Source of the DNA: Promethearchaeota archaeon
GTDB lineage: Archaea > Asgardarchaeota > Lokiarchaeia > Sigynarchaeales > SOKP01
Reading direction: 5' to 3'
DNA length: 34,423 bases
Assembly: GCA_004524515.1 (NCBI GenBank)
Contig: SDNV01000011.1
Location: 1-34,423, forward strand
The position numbers and the translations under genes are program-made. Within the stretch, counting starts at the first letter, position 1. Each line of letters opens with the position of its first letter. Below the pieces are notes generated by a model. That model did no database searches. It had not been told where the DNA came from and saw nothing but the letters and a program-made list of their open reading frames with translations. Below are positions 25,555 to 33,466 of the stretch, one piece after another.

Positions 25555-26454
25555 CTATTGATTTCTAAGATAGTCCCGGATTTTGCGGTATCCAATTATC
25601 TTTAAATCATATTTCTTAACACTATCTTTTAGACGTGGATCTTTAAATGCCCTATAATCCTGATCTCGCCAAATTGCTGAGTCCGGAGTTATTCCTTCTA
25701 ATTCTTGACTCATTTTCGCGGGATGAAATAAGAAATGGGTTAACCCCGGTCTTATTTCTGCGAAAAGATTACAGTAATACTCCGTTTTATCGGCATATTC
25801 CCCCCCCGTATCTATAATAATGTGATCTAACATTGGCACGCCTTTTGCTTCTAATTGGGAGAACATCTTAATAATGATATCTGCAGAGTCTCCTAATCCT
25901 ACTTCAATTAGCATCTGTTTATTCACCCTTGGTAAAAAGGCAGGAATATTGAATTCTCGAGCCATTTTCAAATAGACGGGAAGAAATTTTGTATCAATAA
26001 CCGTGCCCATATGTGTGTCGATATGAGTAATGTCTATCCCATTATCTAAAGCCATTTGAATTTGCGCTCGCATTTCTAGTTCTGCAGCTGCAACCGTCAC
26101 ATTTGCAATTGCTTCCTCGGAAGTACGCCAGAGAGACCTTTCTGAATCCAGTAATCCTGAATTGGGATCTACAGTACTTAAAGCACGCCAGCGATACAAA
26201 TCATATTCACAGGTAAAAGTTAAATGAATTCCCATATCATATTTAGGATTTTTTCTATAAATAGATGCTACTTCTAAAAACCAAGGGGCAGGGACAAGGA
26301 TAGAACCACAACTTGCAATGCCAAAATCCAAACATTCAAAAGAAGCTACATTAGAGGCATGAGAAAACCCTATATCATCAATATGGAAAATGACGACTTT
26401 ATCAGAAGAATCAAAACCAAGTTTTTCAATAATAGATTGTTTAGTCGTTCTAAA
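25555..26454 (-). CDS. YdjC/ChbG-like carbohydrate deacetylase, start codon unresolved
   Basis: Members deacetylate chitooligosaccharides or related N-acetylated sugars using a divalent metal. A TTG at 26331 would give only 258 residues and lose the metal motif. The same frame upstream reads VVIFHIDDIGFSHASNV, matching the family's HADDFG motif (His/Asp ligands). The frame is open to 26454, and a TGA lies immediately beyond. No ATG, GTG or TTG occurs in that stretch, so the start may be a rare codon such as ACG or ATT, or the reading may be damaged. Further support comes from YDMGIHLTFT (~GVHLT motif) and THIDTHMGT, the second His motif. It sits between the dehydratase and transporter genes on the same strand. 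Confidence 0.8.
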   Translation of the reverse strand, partial: FRTTKQSIIEKLGFDSSDKVVIFHIDDIGFSHASNVASFECLDFGIASCGSILVPAPWFLEVASIYRKNPKYDMGIHLTFTCEYDLYRWRALSTVDPNSGLLDSERSLWRTSEEAIANVTVAAAELEMRAQIQMALDNGIDITHIDTHMGTVIDTKFLPVYLKMAREFNIPAFLPRVNKQMLIEVGLGDSADIIIKMFSQLEAKGVPMLDHIIIDTGGEYADKTEYYCNLFAEIRPGLTHFLFHPAKMSQELEGITPDSAIWRDQDYRAFKDPRLKDSVKKYDLKIIGYRKIRDYLRNQ

Positions 26455-26520
26455 TCACTTTTTCTAATCTTACTTCAATATTTATAATATAGGAAAGAAT
26501 GATAAAAAAGCAAATCTAAT

Positions 26521-28197
26521 TTAGAATTTAAATATTGCTCCTTCAGAAGCAGAACTAACAAGATTCTTATATTTTAAGAGAGCTTTACTTTTGATCTCTC
26601 TTTCAAATGGTTTCCATTGCTTAAAACGAGTTTGAACCTCCTCATCCGAAATATCAATTTCAAGTTTTCTATTAGGAATATCGATTTTTACTTTATCTCC
26701 ATTTTCTACTATAGCAATAGTGCCTCCAACATAAGCCTCAGGACTTACATGCCCGATACATGGTCCTGAGGTAGCTCCCGAAAAACGCCCGTCTGTCACT
26801 AAAGCAACTTGGTCTAAATCGCGCTTTAACATAAGTGTAGCAGTTACAGCCAATAACTCTGGCATTCCAGGTCCTCCTTTAGGTCCCTCATATCTAATAA
26901 TTAAAACCGAACCATTTTGAACTTTATTTTGAGATATGGCATCAATTACTTCTTGTTCTGAATTGAAACAGAGAGCATTTCCTTCAAATTTTAACATTGT
27001 ATTATCTTTTATCGCTGATTGCTTTACGACAGCCCCATCTGGTGCTAAGTTTCCTTTCAAGATTACTGTTCCTCCTTCAAGATAAACAGGATTGCTTAAT
27101 GGTCTAATAATATTATCATCCAAAACATTTGATCTTCTTATTTGCTTACCAATAGTTTTTCCTGAAACTGTTAAACAATCCAAATTGAGAAAATTCTTTA
27201 ATCTGTTTAAAACCGCGGGAATTCCCCCTGCTTTATACAAATCCACTATTCCATAATCTCCTGATGGAGAAACATTTACTATAGTTGGAATTTTTTTACT
27301 ATATTCATTGAACATTTCTAAATTAAACTCAATACCCATTTCATGAGCGATGGCGGGAAGATGCAAGGCAGAATTAGTGGATCCTCCGATTGCTACATCC
27401 ACCATTAAAGCATTCTCAAACGATTTTTGCGTCATTATTTTAGATGGCCTTAGGTCTTGCTTTAATAATTCAATAATTTGTTTTCCCGAATTCTTTGCGA
27501 TTACATATTTCATTCTTGTCATTGCTGGGGTAGTTGCCGCATTAGGTAAAGTCATTCCAAAAGCTTCCATTAGACATTGTATGGTATTTGCTGTTCCCAT
27601 AATCTCACATGCTCCGTAAGTGGCACAGCTTATGCATTTCAATTTATGATCAAAGTCATCATAATTACCTTGTTCTATGCCTTCATAATCCGGAGTGAAT
27701 CTTACTTCATAAAAACTTGGCCCTCCCGGGACACAAATCGTCGGGATATCAAGTCTTACAGCTGCCATCAATACTGCGGGATTAATTTTATCACATCCAG
27801 ATAAGGTCACTAAAGCATCTAATCTATGGGCTTCTGCCATTAATTCAATTGAATCTGCAATCACTTCTCTCTGTGGCAAAATATAGCACATTCCCTCATT
27901 ACCATTAGCCCAACCATCGCAAGGTCCAATTGTACAAAACTCAAAAGGAATGCCTCCTGCCTCTGCTACTCCTAGCTTAACAGCTTCTGCTAAGTCTCTT
28001 AAATGCTTATGTCCTGGATTTAGTTCATTCCATGTATTTACTATCCCAATGAAAGGTTTATTATGAATGTCTTTATCTTCCAAGCCTAGACTTTCAATTA
28101 TCCCTAAAGTGACGTAATTGAATGGGGTTTTTTTAATTCCTTCAAAAATCGTATTGCTACGTTTTTTTAAATTATTTTCTTTCTCAACCATTTTCAT
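26521..28197 (-). CDS. ilvD: IlvD/Edd family dehydratase (dihydroxy-acid or sugar-acid dehydratase)
   Basis: An iron-sulfur dehydratase. Family members act on 2,3-dihydroxy acids for branched-chain amino acids, or on aldonic acids. The ~558-residue chain has NTWNELNPGHKHLR (53-67; Gly instead of Cys in the PGH, as in methanogen-type enzymes), EGMCYILPQREVIADSIELM, LSGCDKINPAVLMAA (C135), ISCATYGACEIMGTANTIQC (C197 region), and the C-terminal RYEGPKGGPGMPEL, DGRFSGATSGPCIGHVSPEA. ATG codons at 28197 and 28191 are both possible; GGGA spacing favours 28191. No other branched-chain synthesis gene is nearby. A divergent RraA-like gene, transporters and an oxidoreductase point towards sugar-acid catabolism, so the symbol names the family and not the proven substrate. 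Confidence 0.88.
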   Translation of the reverse strand: MKMVEKENNLKKRSNTIFEGIKKTPFNYVTLGIIESLGLEDKDIHNKPFIGIVNTWNELNPGHKHLRDLAEAVKLGVAEAGGIPFEFCTIGPCDGWANGNEGMCYILPQREVIADSIELMAEAHRLDALVTLSGCDKINPAVLMAAVRLDIPTICVPGGPSFYEVRFTPDYEGIEQGNYDDFDHKLKCISCATYGACEIMGTANTIQCLMEAFGMTLPNAATTPAMTRMKYVIAKNSGKQIIELLKQDLRPSKIMTQKSFENALMVDVAIGGSTNSALHLPAIAHEMGIEFNLEMFNEYSKKIPTIVNVSPSGDYGIVDLYKAGGIPAVLNRLKNFLNLDCLTVSGKTIGKQIRRSNVLDDNIIRPLSNPVYLEGGTVILKGNLAPDGAVVKQSAIKDNTMLKFEGNALCFNSEQEVIDAISQNKVQNGSVLIIRYEGPKGGPGMPELLAVTATLMLKRDLDQVALVTDGRFSGATSGPCIGHVSPEAYVGGTIAIVENGDKVKIDIPNRKLEIDISDEEVQTRFKQWKPFEREIKSKALLKYKNLVSSASEGAIFKF

Positions 28198-28250
28198 TTC
28201 CCATTTTGTTTAGAATGTTGAGCTTATTTTATATGAGGGAATAATCAAAT

Positions 28251-28285
28251 TAATATCATTTTAAAAATTCTCTTTAATATCATTT
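28251..28285. repeat. Direct repeat in the ilvD-like/rraA-like divergent promoter region
   Basis: TAATATCATTT occurs at 28251-28261 and again at 28275-28285, 24 bp apart (a little over two helical turns). The second copy lies about where a TATA box for the + strand gene would be. It could be a regulator site or duplicated promoter elements. Confidence 0.4.
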
Positions 28286-28305
28286 AAAGCTCAATTAAAC
28301 TTTTC

Positions 28306-28986
28306 GTGAGAAGAATGGATAAGAATAAAATTGAATCAATATTAAGTGAATATTCAAACCTCTATACACCAGCTGTTTCGGATGCGATTGATGAATTAGG
28401 GCTTGCACCGGGTTTTCTTGATGCAGGGATAAGACCTGTATGGAATGGAGCCAGAATGGTTGGTTTTGCTGGTACTATGAAAATGGTGTCCTCCGAAGAA
28501 CCCCTTGATCGAAATGTAATCGCACGCATGGTAAAATTTATAAAATTAGTCCCAAAGTATCCAATAATGTGTGTGGATATGTCTGGTCAAATGATCGCAG
28601 CTGGTTTGGGACAAAGTACTAGTAGAATCTTACAAGGTTTAGGCTTTAGAGGTGGTCTTGTAGATGGACCCGTCCGAGATATTCCACAAGTTATGGATTT
28701 AAAATTTCCAATATTTGCTAGAGGGATTGTGTGTTCCTCGATTCGCAGTCGAATGATTATCGATATGGATTCGGTAATGCAACCAATTAAGTGTGGAGAA
28801 AGGACAATAAATCCCGGAGATCTTGTATTTGGTGATATCAATGGTGTGGTCATAGTAGATTCCGCCAAAATTGAGGAGGTGCTGGAAAAAGCTAAAGAAA
28901 TTATTTCTACAGATAAATGGTGGTTTGAACAACTCGAAAAAGGTCGCAGTCCCACAGACATTGAAATAGAAAAGGAATTACCTTAG
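28306..28986 (+). CDS. RraA-like aldolase/decarboxylase (HMG/CHA aldolase family)
   Basis: A ~226-residue protein of the RraA/4-hydroxy-4-methyl-2-oxoglutarate aldolase superfamily. Members cleave 2-keto acids to pyruvate or decarboxylate oxaloacetate; some bacterial ones only bind RNase E. Features are LYTPAVSDAIDELG, GFAGTMKMV, the metal/substrate motif RGGLVDGPVRDI (with the catalytic Arg and Asp of G-x3-DG-x2-RD), and GDLVFGDINGVVIVD. Since both RD and DG are intact, an enzyme is likely. GTG at 28306 is one start; ATG at 28315, with GTGAG just before it, is the alternative. It is divergent from the IlvD-like dehydratase, whose 2-keto-3-deoxy acid products would suit an aldolase. Confidence 0.88.
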   Translation: MRRMDKNKIESILSEYSNLYTPAVSDAIDELGLAPGFLDAGIRPVWNGARMVGFAGTMKMVSSEEPLDRNVIARMVKFIKLVPKYPIMCVDMSGQMIAAGLGQSTSRILQGLGFRGGLVDGPVRDIPQVMDLKFPIFARGIVCSSIRSRMIIDMDSVMQPIKCGERTINPGDLVFGDINGVVIVDSAKIEEVLEKAKEIISTDKWWFEQLEKGRSPTDIEIEKELP

Positions 28987-29018
28987 AAATTGAATATTAT
29001 TTTAATACATTCTACTCC

Positions 29019-31505
29019 TTAAACTTTTAAATTTTGAATTTTCCACGCATCGATTGATGATGTGTTTTTTTTCAATTCTTTTAAATTATTATAACGGAAA
29101 TCATTTTCTATTAAATTCCCTTGAATCAACGATCCACTTATTTTAAATTGTTTTCTTTCTTTGCTCGGATTAAATATTCTTAAGAATGAACCATTATTAC
29201 GTCTCCAAAGATTAGTTAGGGAAATTTCTGGATTGAATGATAACCAGGAATCTGACTTTTTATCATACTCATGGGTACCTTGAATCGCTGTTCCTAATAT
29301 ATTGAATTTATACATATATACTTGCTGATAAGCAGAGCAAAAATCTTTTTCATGAAGAATTGATATTGAAAATTCATACACACCTTTTTTTTTTATTAAA
29401 TTATGAAGTTCAAAATTTTTTCGATTTATAATGAATTGTTGGCTATTTTTTTGAATGTAGATAATGCTTTTATCTTCCCCTATCAACCATAAGAAGTCTA
29501 ATGATTGTATATTTGATCTTTTTGTCTCTTCGATTCCAAAAGGATAATTAATCAGAGATTTTGAAATCTTAAAAGCAGGTATGAGTATAATCTTTTCTAA
29601 TAAGTCAGAATTTAGAATGAATTCAAGCCTGTTTATGCCATTATATTGAATAATTTCAATCGTGAAGATTTTATTCTTAATTTCACCCTGTATTATATAT
29701 CTGTTCTCAATATTATTCTTTATTTGTTCAATTAAAGTTAATTTATAAGTATGTGAGGATCCAAATTTCAATATATATACCTTATTTTTGTTAAACCTAA
29801 TTTCAATGGATTGATTATTATTCATAATTAAAATATCATAGAGAAATTGATCATCTGAATTCACTATTTTTTGATTTTGCTCCACTAATGAATATATATG
29901 ATAACCCATCGAAGGTACATTTGGAATGAATTTTATTATAGAGTTTTGATAAATAAAATCCAATTCTTCCCCCCTTTCGTCAATTAAGACCATTTTTGAA
30001 GCGTTATCAACCTTTATGGGAATTGATACTATATCTTTTCGTGGGTAAATAGTCGGATTAAATATGAAAAAATCAAATTGATTCTCATTATTCCTATTTG
30101 AGTTTTTAATAAGAGAATTAGCAATCTCTATTAGACTTTCATTAATGAAATTTTTACAATTATTTTGAATATCTTTTTGCAAATCAATGCTTAATTCGGA
30201 GATGGGTATTCTTTTAGATTTTATTTCTAATCTTTGATATTCCTCTTTACTTAATTGTTGGGCGGAATAATCCCCTGTTTGAACATAAGGTACTACATAA
30301 TTATCGTGAGCTTGAGTAAGCAATAAGGTTTTCCATAACTCATCAAATAGATGATCATTTGATTTTTCATTAAATAGTCCTAAAATACAATTGATAATTT
30401 CAGCACTAATAAGAGCAATCTCAGATTTCTTATTATTTAAAAATAATTCACTCTCTACAAACATATATTCTCCCAAGGAAAAATCATCTCTTTTATATTT
30501 AAATTCCCCTTCCGTTTCTATTAGTGGAAATAATTCTACGCATGAAATAAATTTTCCAAATATATCGGAAATTTTAGAAATACGCCAGACCTCCTCTTGA
30601 AATGGCATTGGCATGATGAAATCCTCTATCGAGGAAAAGATTAAACGCTTCATAAAAGGACGAGAGGCCGCCTGGAATAATAAATTAGGGATCTCTCTAT
30701 AAAATGTTCCATGCCAATACTCCCCATTAAATATACCTGGTTGATCTGATATTGTTCTTATTTGTGAATTATCTAATCCAATCCAAGATATTACACCCGA
30801 ATTGGACGTTGGACATGTTCCTAATAACCTTGTTCGAAGAGAACCAAATTCTATATTAAAACCTTTTAAGATCTGAGGAATTTGAGGGTGTAGTGAAACC
30901 TCTGAACAGTAATAAATATTACAATCTAATCCTAAACGATTTAGTTCCTTTAATCCATATTCAAATTGTTTAATATTTGACTCTTCACTGATAACTAAAT
31001 TATAAGGTTGAGAATAAGTTGGATTGATGATTTCAAAACGCCCTTTTTTAAAGAGGTCTGCGAATTCTTTAATTCTATCTGGATAATGGTTATGCAACCA
31101 TTCGAAACAACTTACTGCAACTTCAATATTATAGGGTATATTTGTTAGAATAGCAAAATTCATTCGTTCTATTAAACGTTCTAAAGCAAATTGAGGGGAA
31201 TCAAATTCGCAAAACCCCATATCATCAATTATTACTCCGCCATGTCCACCAACTATATAATAGATTTCAGGAAAAATTTCTTTTCTGATGATTATTTTAA
31301 GCTTTTTTAATATGTTTCTTAAATCTTTATTTTTATTCTCTTCTTTTGATCTTGTTTTTAATTCACTGATTTTATTTTTAAATCGATTATAATTTACACT
31401 TGACTTTCTTATTGGATTTTTATCACAAAACGCTTGAATTAATTCAAGAATTTTTTCTAAGGCTAAGATTTCTTTCATATATCTTTTATCATTTTTTTCG
31501 TTCAT
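29019..31505 (-). CDS. Divergent GH38-like (alpha-mannosidase-like) protein
   Basis: An 828-residue protein. The middle N-terminal part (~80-300) resembles GH38 alpha-mannosidases: a beta strand and GGHGGVIIDD where HxHxD would be, FEWLHNHYPDRIKEFADLFKKGRFEI (GH38 pattern 'P...LV..GRFEI'), PTYSQPYNL, then EVSLHPQIPQILKGF matching the '...qlPQIl..Gf' helix. In canonical enzymes the Asp nucleophile sits just before that helix (PDxFG); here I read YYCSEVSL, with no Asp. The C-terminus is beta-rich and carries a FLRIFNPSKERKQF stretch like the GH38 C-terminal domain. It may be inactive, use Glu, or belong to another clan member. It converges with the RraA-like gene; residues 1-75 are charged helices. 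Confidence 0.6.
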   Translation of the reverse strand: MNEKNDKRYMKEILALEKILELIQAFCDKNPIRKSSVNYNRFKNKISELKTRSKEENKNKDLRNILKKLKIIIRKEIFPEIYYIVGGHGGVIIDDMGFCEFDSPQFALERLIERMNFAILTNIPYNIEVAVSCFEWLHNHYPDRIKEFADLFKKGRFEIINPTYSQPYNLVISEESNIKQFEYGLKELNRLGLDCNIYYCSEVSLHPQIPQILKGFNIEFGSLRTRLLGTCPTSNSGVISWIGLDNSQIRTISDQPGIFNGEYWHGTFYREIPNLLFQAASRPFMKRLIFSSIEDFIMPMPFQEEVWRISKISDIFGKFISCVELFPLIETEGEFKYKRDDFSLGEYMFVESELFLNNKKSEIALISAEIINCILGLFNEKSNDHLFDELWKTLLLTQAHDNYVVPYVQTGDYSAQQLSKEEYQRLEIKSKRIPISELSIDLQKDIQNNCKNFINESLIEIANSLIKNSNRNNENQFDFFIFNPTIYPRKDIVSIPIKVDNASKMVLIDERGEELDFIYQNSIIKFIPNVPSMGYHIYSLVEQNQKIVNSDDQFLYDILIMNNNQSIEIRFNKNKVYILKFGSSHTYKLTLIEQIKNNIENRYIIQGEIKNKIFTIEIIQYNGINRLEFILNSDLLEKIILIPAFKISKSLINYPFGIEETKRSNIQSLDFLWLIGEDKSIIYIQKNSQQFIINRKNFELHNLIKKKGVYEFSISILHEKDFCSAYQQVYMYKFNILGTAIQGTHEYDKKSDSWLSFNPEISLTNLWRRNNGSFLRIFNPSKERKQFKISGSLIQGNLIENDFRYNNLKELKKNTSSIDAWKIQNLKV

Positions 31506-31563
31506 CTTAAAATCTTCAATCCTTTACATTAATCAAGAATTTATAACAAAAACATATTTTTTT

Positions 31564-31638
31564 TTAATTTTTTACATGACTTTGATATTCGATTGTGCCC
31601 TTAATTATCTTGCAGGCAGTTTTAATCATAGTTTCAAT
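31564..31638 (-). pseudogene. Decayed fragment of an alkaline-phosphatase/sulfatase-superfamily gene
   Basis: On the minus strand this reads IETMIKTACK then KIIKGTIEYQSHVKN and a stop. It aligns without gaps to IESLNKKSGEIIKGTIEYQGHGKD of the gene at 33467-34423. At the DNA level 31575-31610 matches 33921-33956 at 31 of 36 positions by my count. Nothing else of the gene is recognisable on either side, so it is a remnant of a former copy or a recombination scar. Confidence 0.7.
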
Positions 31639-31649
31639 AATAATAAAGA

Positions 31650-31660
31650 TATATATTTAA
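31650..31660 (+). promoter_or_regulatory. TATA-like box for the first seven-helix gene
   Basis: TATATATTTAA (TATA-rich) is centred about 26 bp before the ATG at 31681, with no ribosome site, as expected for a leaderless archaeal transcript. Confidence 0.4.
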
Positions 31661-31680
31661 TGAGTTTTATCTAATAAATA

Positions 31681-32433
31681 ATGACTTACACACCATTTGA
31701 AATCCGAGTTTTACCAATATTTTTTTATTATATTTTTTTGTCTATCTTTGGAATTTTTATGTCATTACAAATGATTAAAAAATGGAAAGAAAGAAAAAAA
31801 AAAGCACCTCTACATTTATCTTTTGTATTTGGATTTATCACTATAGCTATAATTATACTTACAATTGGTTTGGCAGAAGCAGCAATAACGGGATATTATA
31901 AAGAGATCTATCGATTTTCATTGCCACTCGCTTATACGATGGTTGTTATTGCGAATGTCTTTTTATACCTTTTTGCCAGTAATATTACTGATAAGTGGAA
32001 AGCTGCATTTATCCCTATTCTAATTATTGGCATAGTGCTAATTATAATCCTTTTTTTACCTTGGAATTGGTGGGGAGTTCCACCAGAAGATTACGCCGGA
32101 AAATTAAATATTAGACTTTATACAAATATAGCGTTTATCACATTTTCTTACTTAATATACATTACTATTGCTATTATTTGTTATAGAACAAAAAAAACCA
32201 CGGAAGATAAGATTGCTAAAGCAGGATTAACCTTATTATTTTGTTCGATGATATCGTTGATAATGTACTTTTTAATGATTTTATTTGATAATATTATGAT
32301 TGTTCTCTATGGACATCCAGGATATTCAGAATTTATATATATTGCTTGGATATTTGCTATTATTTTTTATATTCTAGCATATTTTTCATTAGTGATGCCC
32401 GATTGGTTGGTAAAGCGGATTAAAAAAGAATAA
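31681..32433 (+). CDS. Seven-helix membrane protein, tandem paralogue A
   Basis: I do not recognise a named family. The 250-residue protein has about seven hydrophobic helices (roughly 10-30, 45-68, 78-98, 106-126, 142-165, 180-205, 218-240), joined by short charged loops, with a basic C-terminus (VKRIKKE). It is collinear with paralogue B, with no gap. Shared motifs are RVLPI near the N-terminus, GYYxEIYRFSLPLAY, FLPWNWWG, EDYAGK-NIRLYTNIAFITF, HPGYSEF and YFSLVMPxWLVKR. The layout resembles seven-helix sensory/input domains, but no signalling domain is attached. The start agrees with a TATA-like box 26 bp upstream. Confidence 0.8.
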   Translation: MTYTPFEIRVLPIFFYYIFLSIFGIFMSLQMIKKWKERKKKAPLHLSFVFGFITIAIIILTIGLAEAAITGYYKEIYRFSLPLAYTMVVIANVFLYLFASNITDKWKAAFIPILIIGIVLIIILFLPWNWWGVPPEDYAGKLNIRLYTNIAFITFSYLIYITIAIICYRTKKTTEDKIAKAGLTLLFCSMISLIMYFLMILFDNIMIVLYGHPGYSEFIYIAWIFAIIFYILAYFSLVMPDWLVKRIKKE

Positions 32434-32579
32434 ATCGAAGAATGAATAGCGAATTTCAAAATAGAATATGATATGATGTGATTCCTAATGGATTTAATAA
32501 AATTCCATCTATCCTCTCTATTGTTCAAAAATAGATAATTATACGTAAATATTCGACTAATTTTTTTAAAAATAAAAAA

Positions 32580-32590
32580 TTAAATATTAA
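32580..32590 (+). promoter_or_regulatory. TATA-like box for the second seven-helix gene
   Basis: TTAAATATTAA is centred about 25 bp before the ATG at 32609. Together with the similar arrangement before paralogue A it suggests each gene has its own leaderless promoter. Confidence 0.4.
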
Positions 32591-32608
32591 AATAACTATG
32601 GATAAGTT

Positions 32609-33361
32609 ATGGGATATTCAGCTTTTGAACCTCGAGTTCTACCAATTATAGTAGTATATCTTATTTTAATTATCGCGGGATCGATTGTTACTTATAAAAT
32701 ACTTAGGAAATATATTGAAAGGAAACAGCCTGCTGCTTTACATTTAGCAATTGTATATACTTTTTTCACTTTAGCTATATTAGTACTTGCAATAGGTCTT
32801 ACAGAGGCTATAATAACAGGGTATTATATGGAAATATATCGATTTTCTCTGCCTTTAGCATATAGTCTGGTTGCTATAGCAAATATCTTCCTATACTTTT
32901 TTGCTAGCCGGATTACTAATAAATGGAAATCAGTATTCATCCCAATTATCCTTATTGGGGCAATTTTGATTATTGTTCTCTTTCTACCTTGGAATTGGTG
33001 GGGATATCCTAGAGAAGATTATGCGGGTAAATTCAATATAAGATTATATACTAATATTGCTTTCATAACTTTTGCTTATGTCATTTATGGCATGATAGCA
33101 TACATAGCCTATAAATCAAAAGCTAAAGCTGATGAAAAAGTAGCACAGTTAGGTCTTACATTGTTATTCTATTCTATGATTTCTATGATGCTATTTTTCC
33201 TGATGGTTCTATTGGATAATTTAATGATAGTTCTCTATAATCATCCGGGATATTCGGAATTCCAATTTGCATCTTGGATATTTGCTTTAATCTTTGTTAT
33301 TCTCACATATTTTTCATTGGTTATGCCGGAATGGCTTGTTAAAAGGGTAAAAAAGGAATAA
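32609..33361 (+). CDS. Seven-helix membrane protein, tandem paralogue B
   Basis: A 250-residue protein, the same length as paralogue A and, by eye, around 60% identical to it over the whole chain. The GYYMEIYRFSLPLAY, FLPWNWWG, REDYAGKFNIRLYTNIAF, HPGYSEF and YFSLVMPEWLVKRVKKE motifs are conserved. Loops and the first two helices differ most. The strict conservation of the aromatic WNWWG and of the polar EIYRFSL and GYSEF segments suggests a functional site near the membrane surface. The genes are separated by 175 bp and appear to have separate promoters, so the pair probably arose by duplication and may be differently regulated. Function is unknown. Confidence 0.8.
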   Translation: MGYSAFEPRVLPIIVVYLILIIAGSIVTYKILRKYIERKQPAALHLAIVYTFFTLAILVLAIGLTEAIITGYYMEIYRFSLPLAYSLVAIANIFLYFFASRITNKWKSVFIPIILIGAILIIVLFLPWNWWGYPREDYAGKFNIRLYTNIAFITFAYVIYGMIAYIAYKSKAKADEKVAQLGLTLLFYSMISMMLFFLMVLLDNLMIVLYNHPGYSEFQFASWIFALIFVILTYFSLVMPEWLVKRVKKE

Positions 33362-33466
33362 TTTGAAAATATATTCTATTTTTTTCATTTTTAAAGAAAA
33401 TTATCTTCTAATACATAAATTTAAGAAAAAAAATTGAAAATAATAATTTAGTAATTTAATAATCGT

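Noticed and set aside
26521..28197. Calling the IlvD/Edd protein firmly as the branched-chain amino acid enzyme.
   Set aside because: No other branched-chain synthesis gene is near, and the gene neighbours suggest sugar acids; only family membership is supported.
32470..32520. Minus-strand reading ILLNPLGIT, similar to the TLLDLLGIS end of the sulfatase-like gene, in the gap between the two seven-helix genes.
   Set aside because: Only about five identities over 13 residues and poor nucleotide match; in AT-rich, Leu/Ile-coding sequence this is within chance. Not called as a second remnant.
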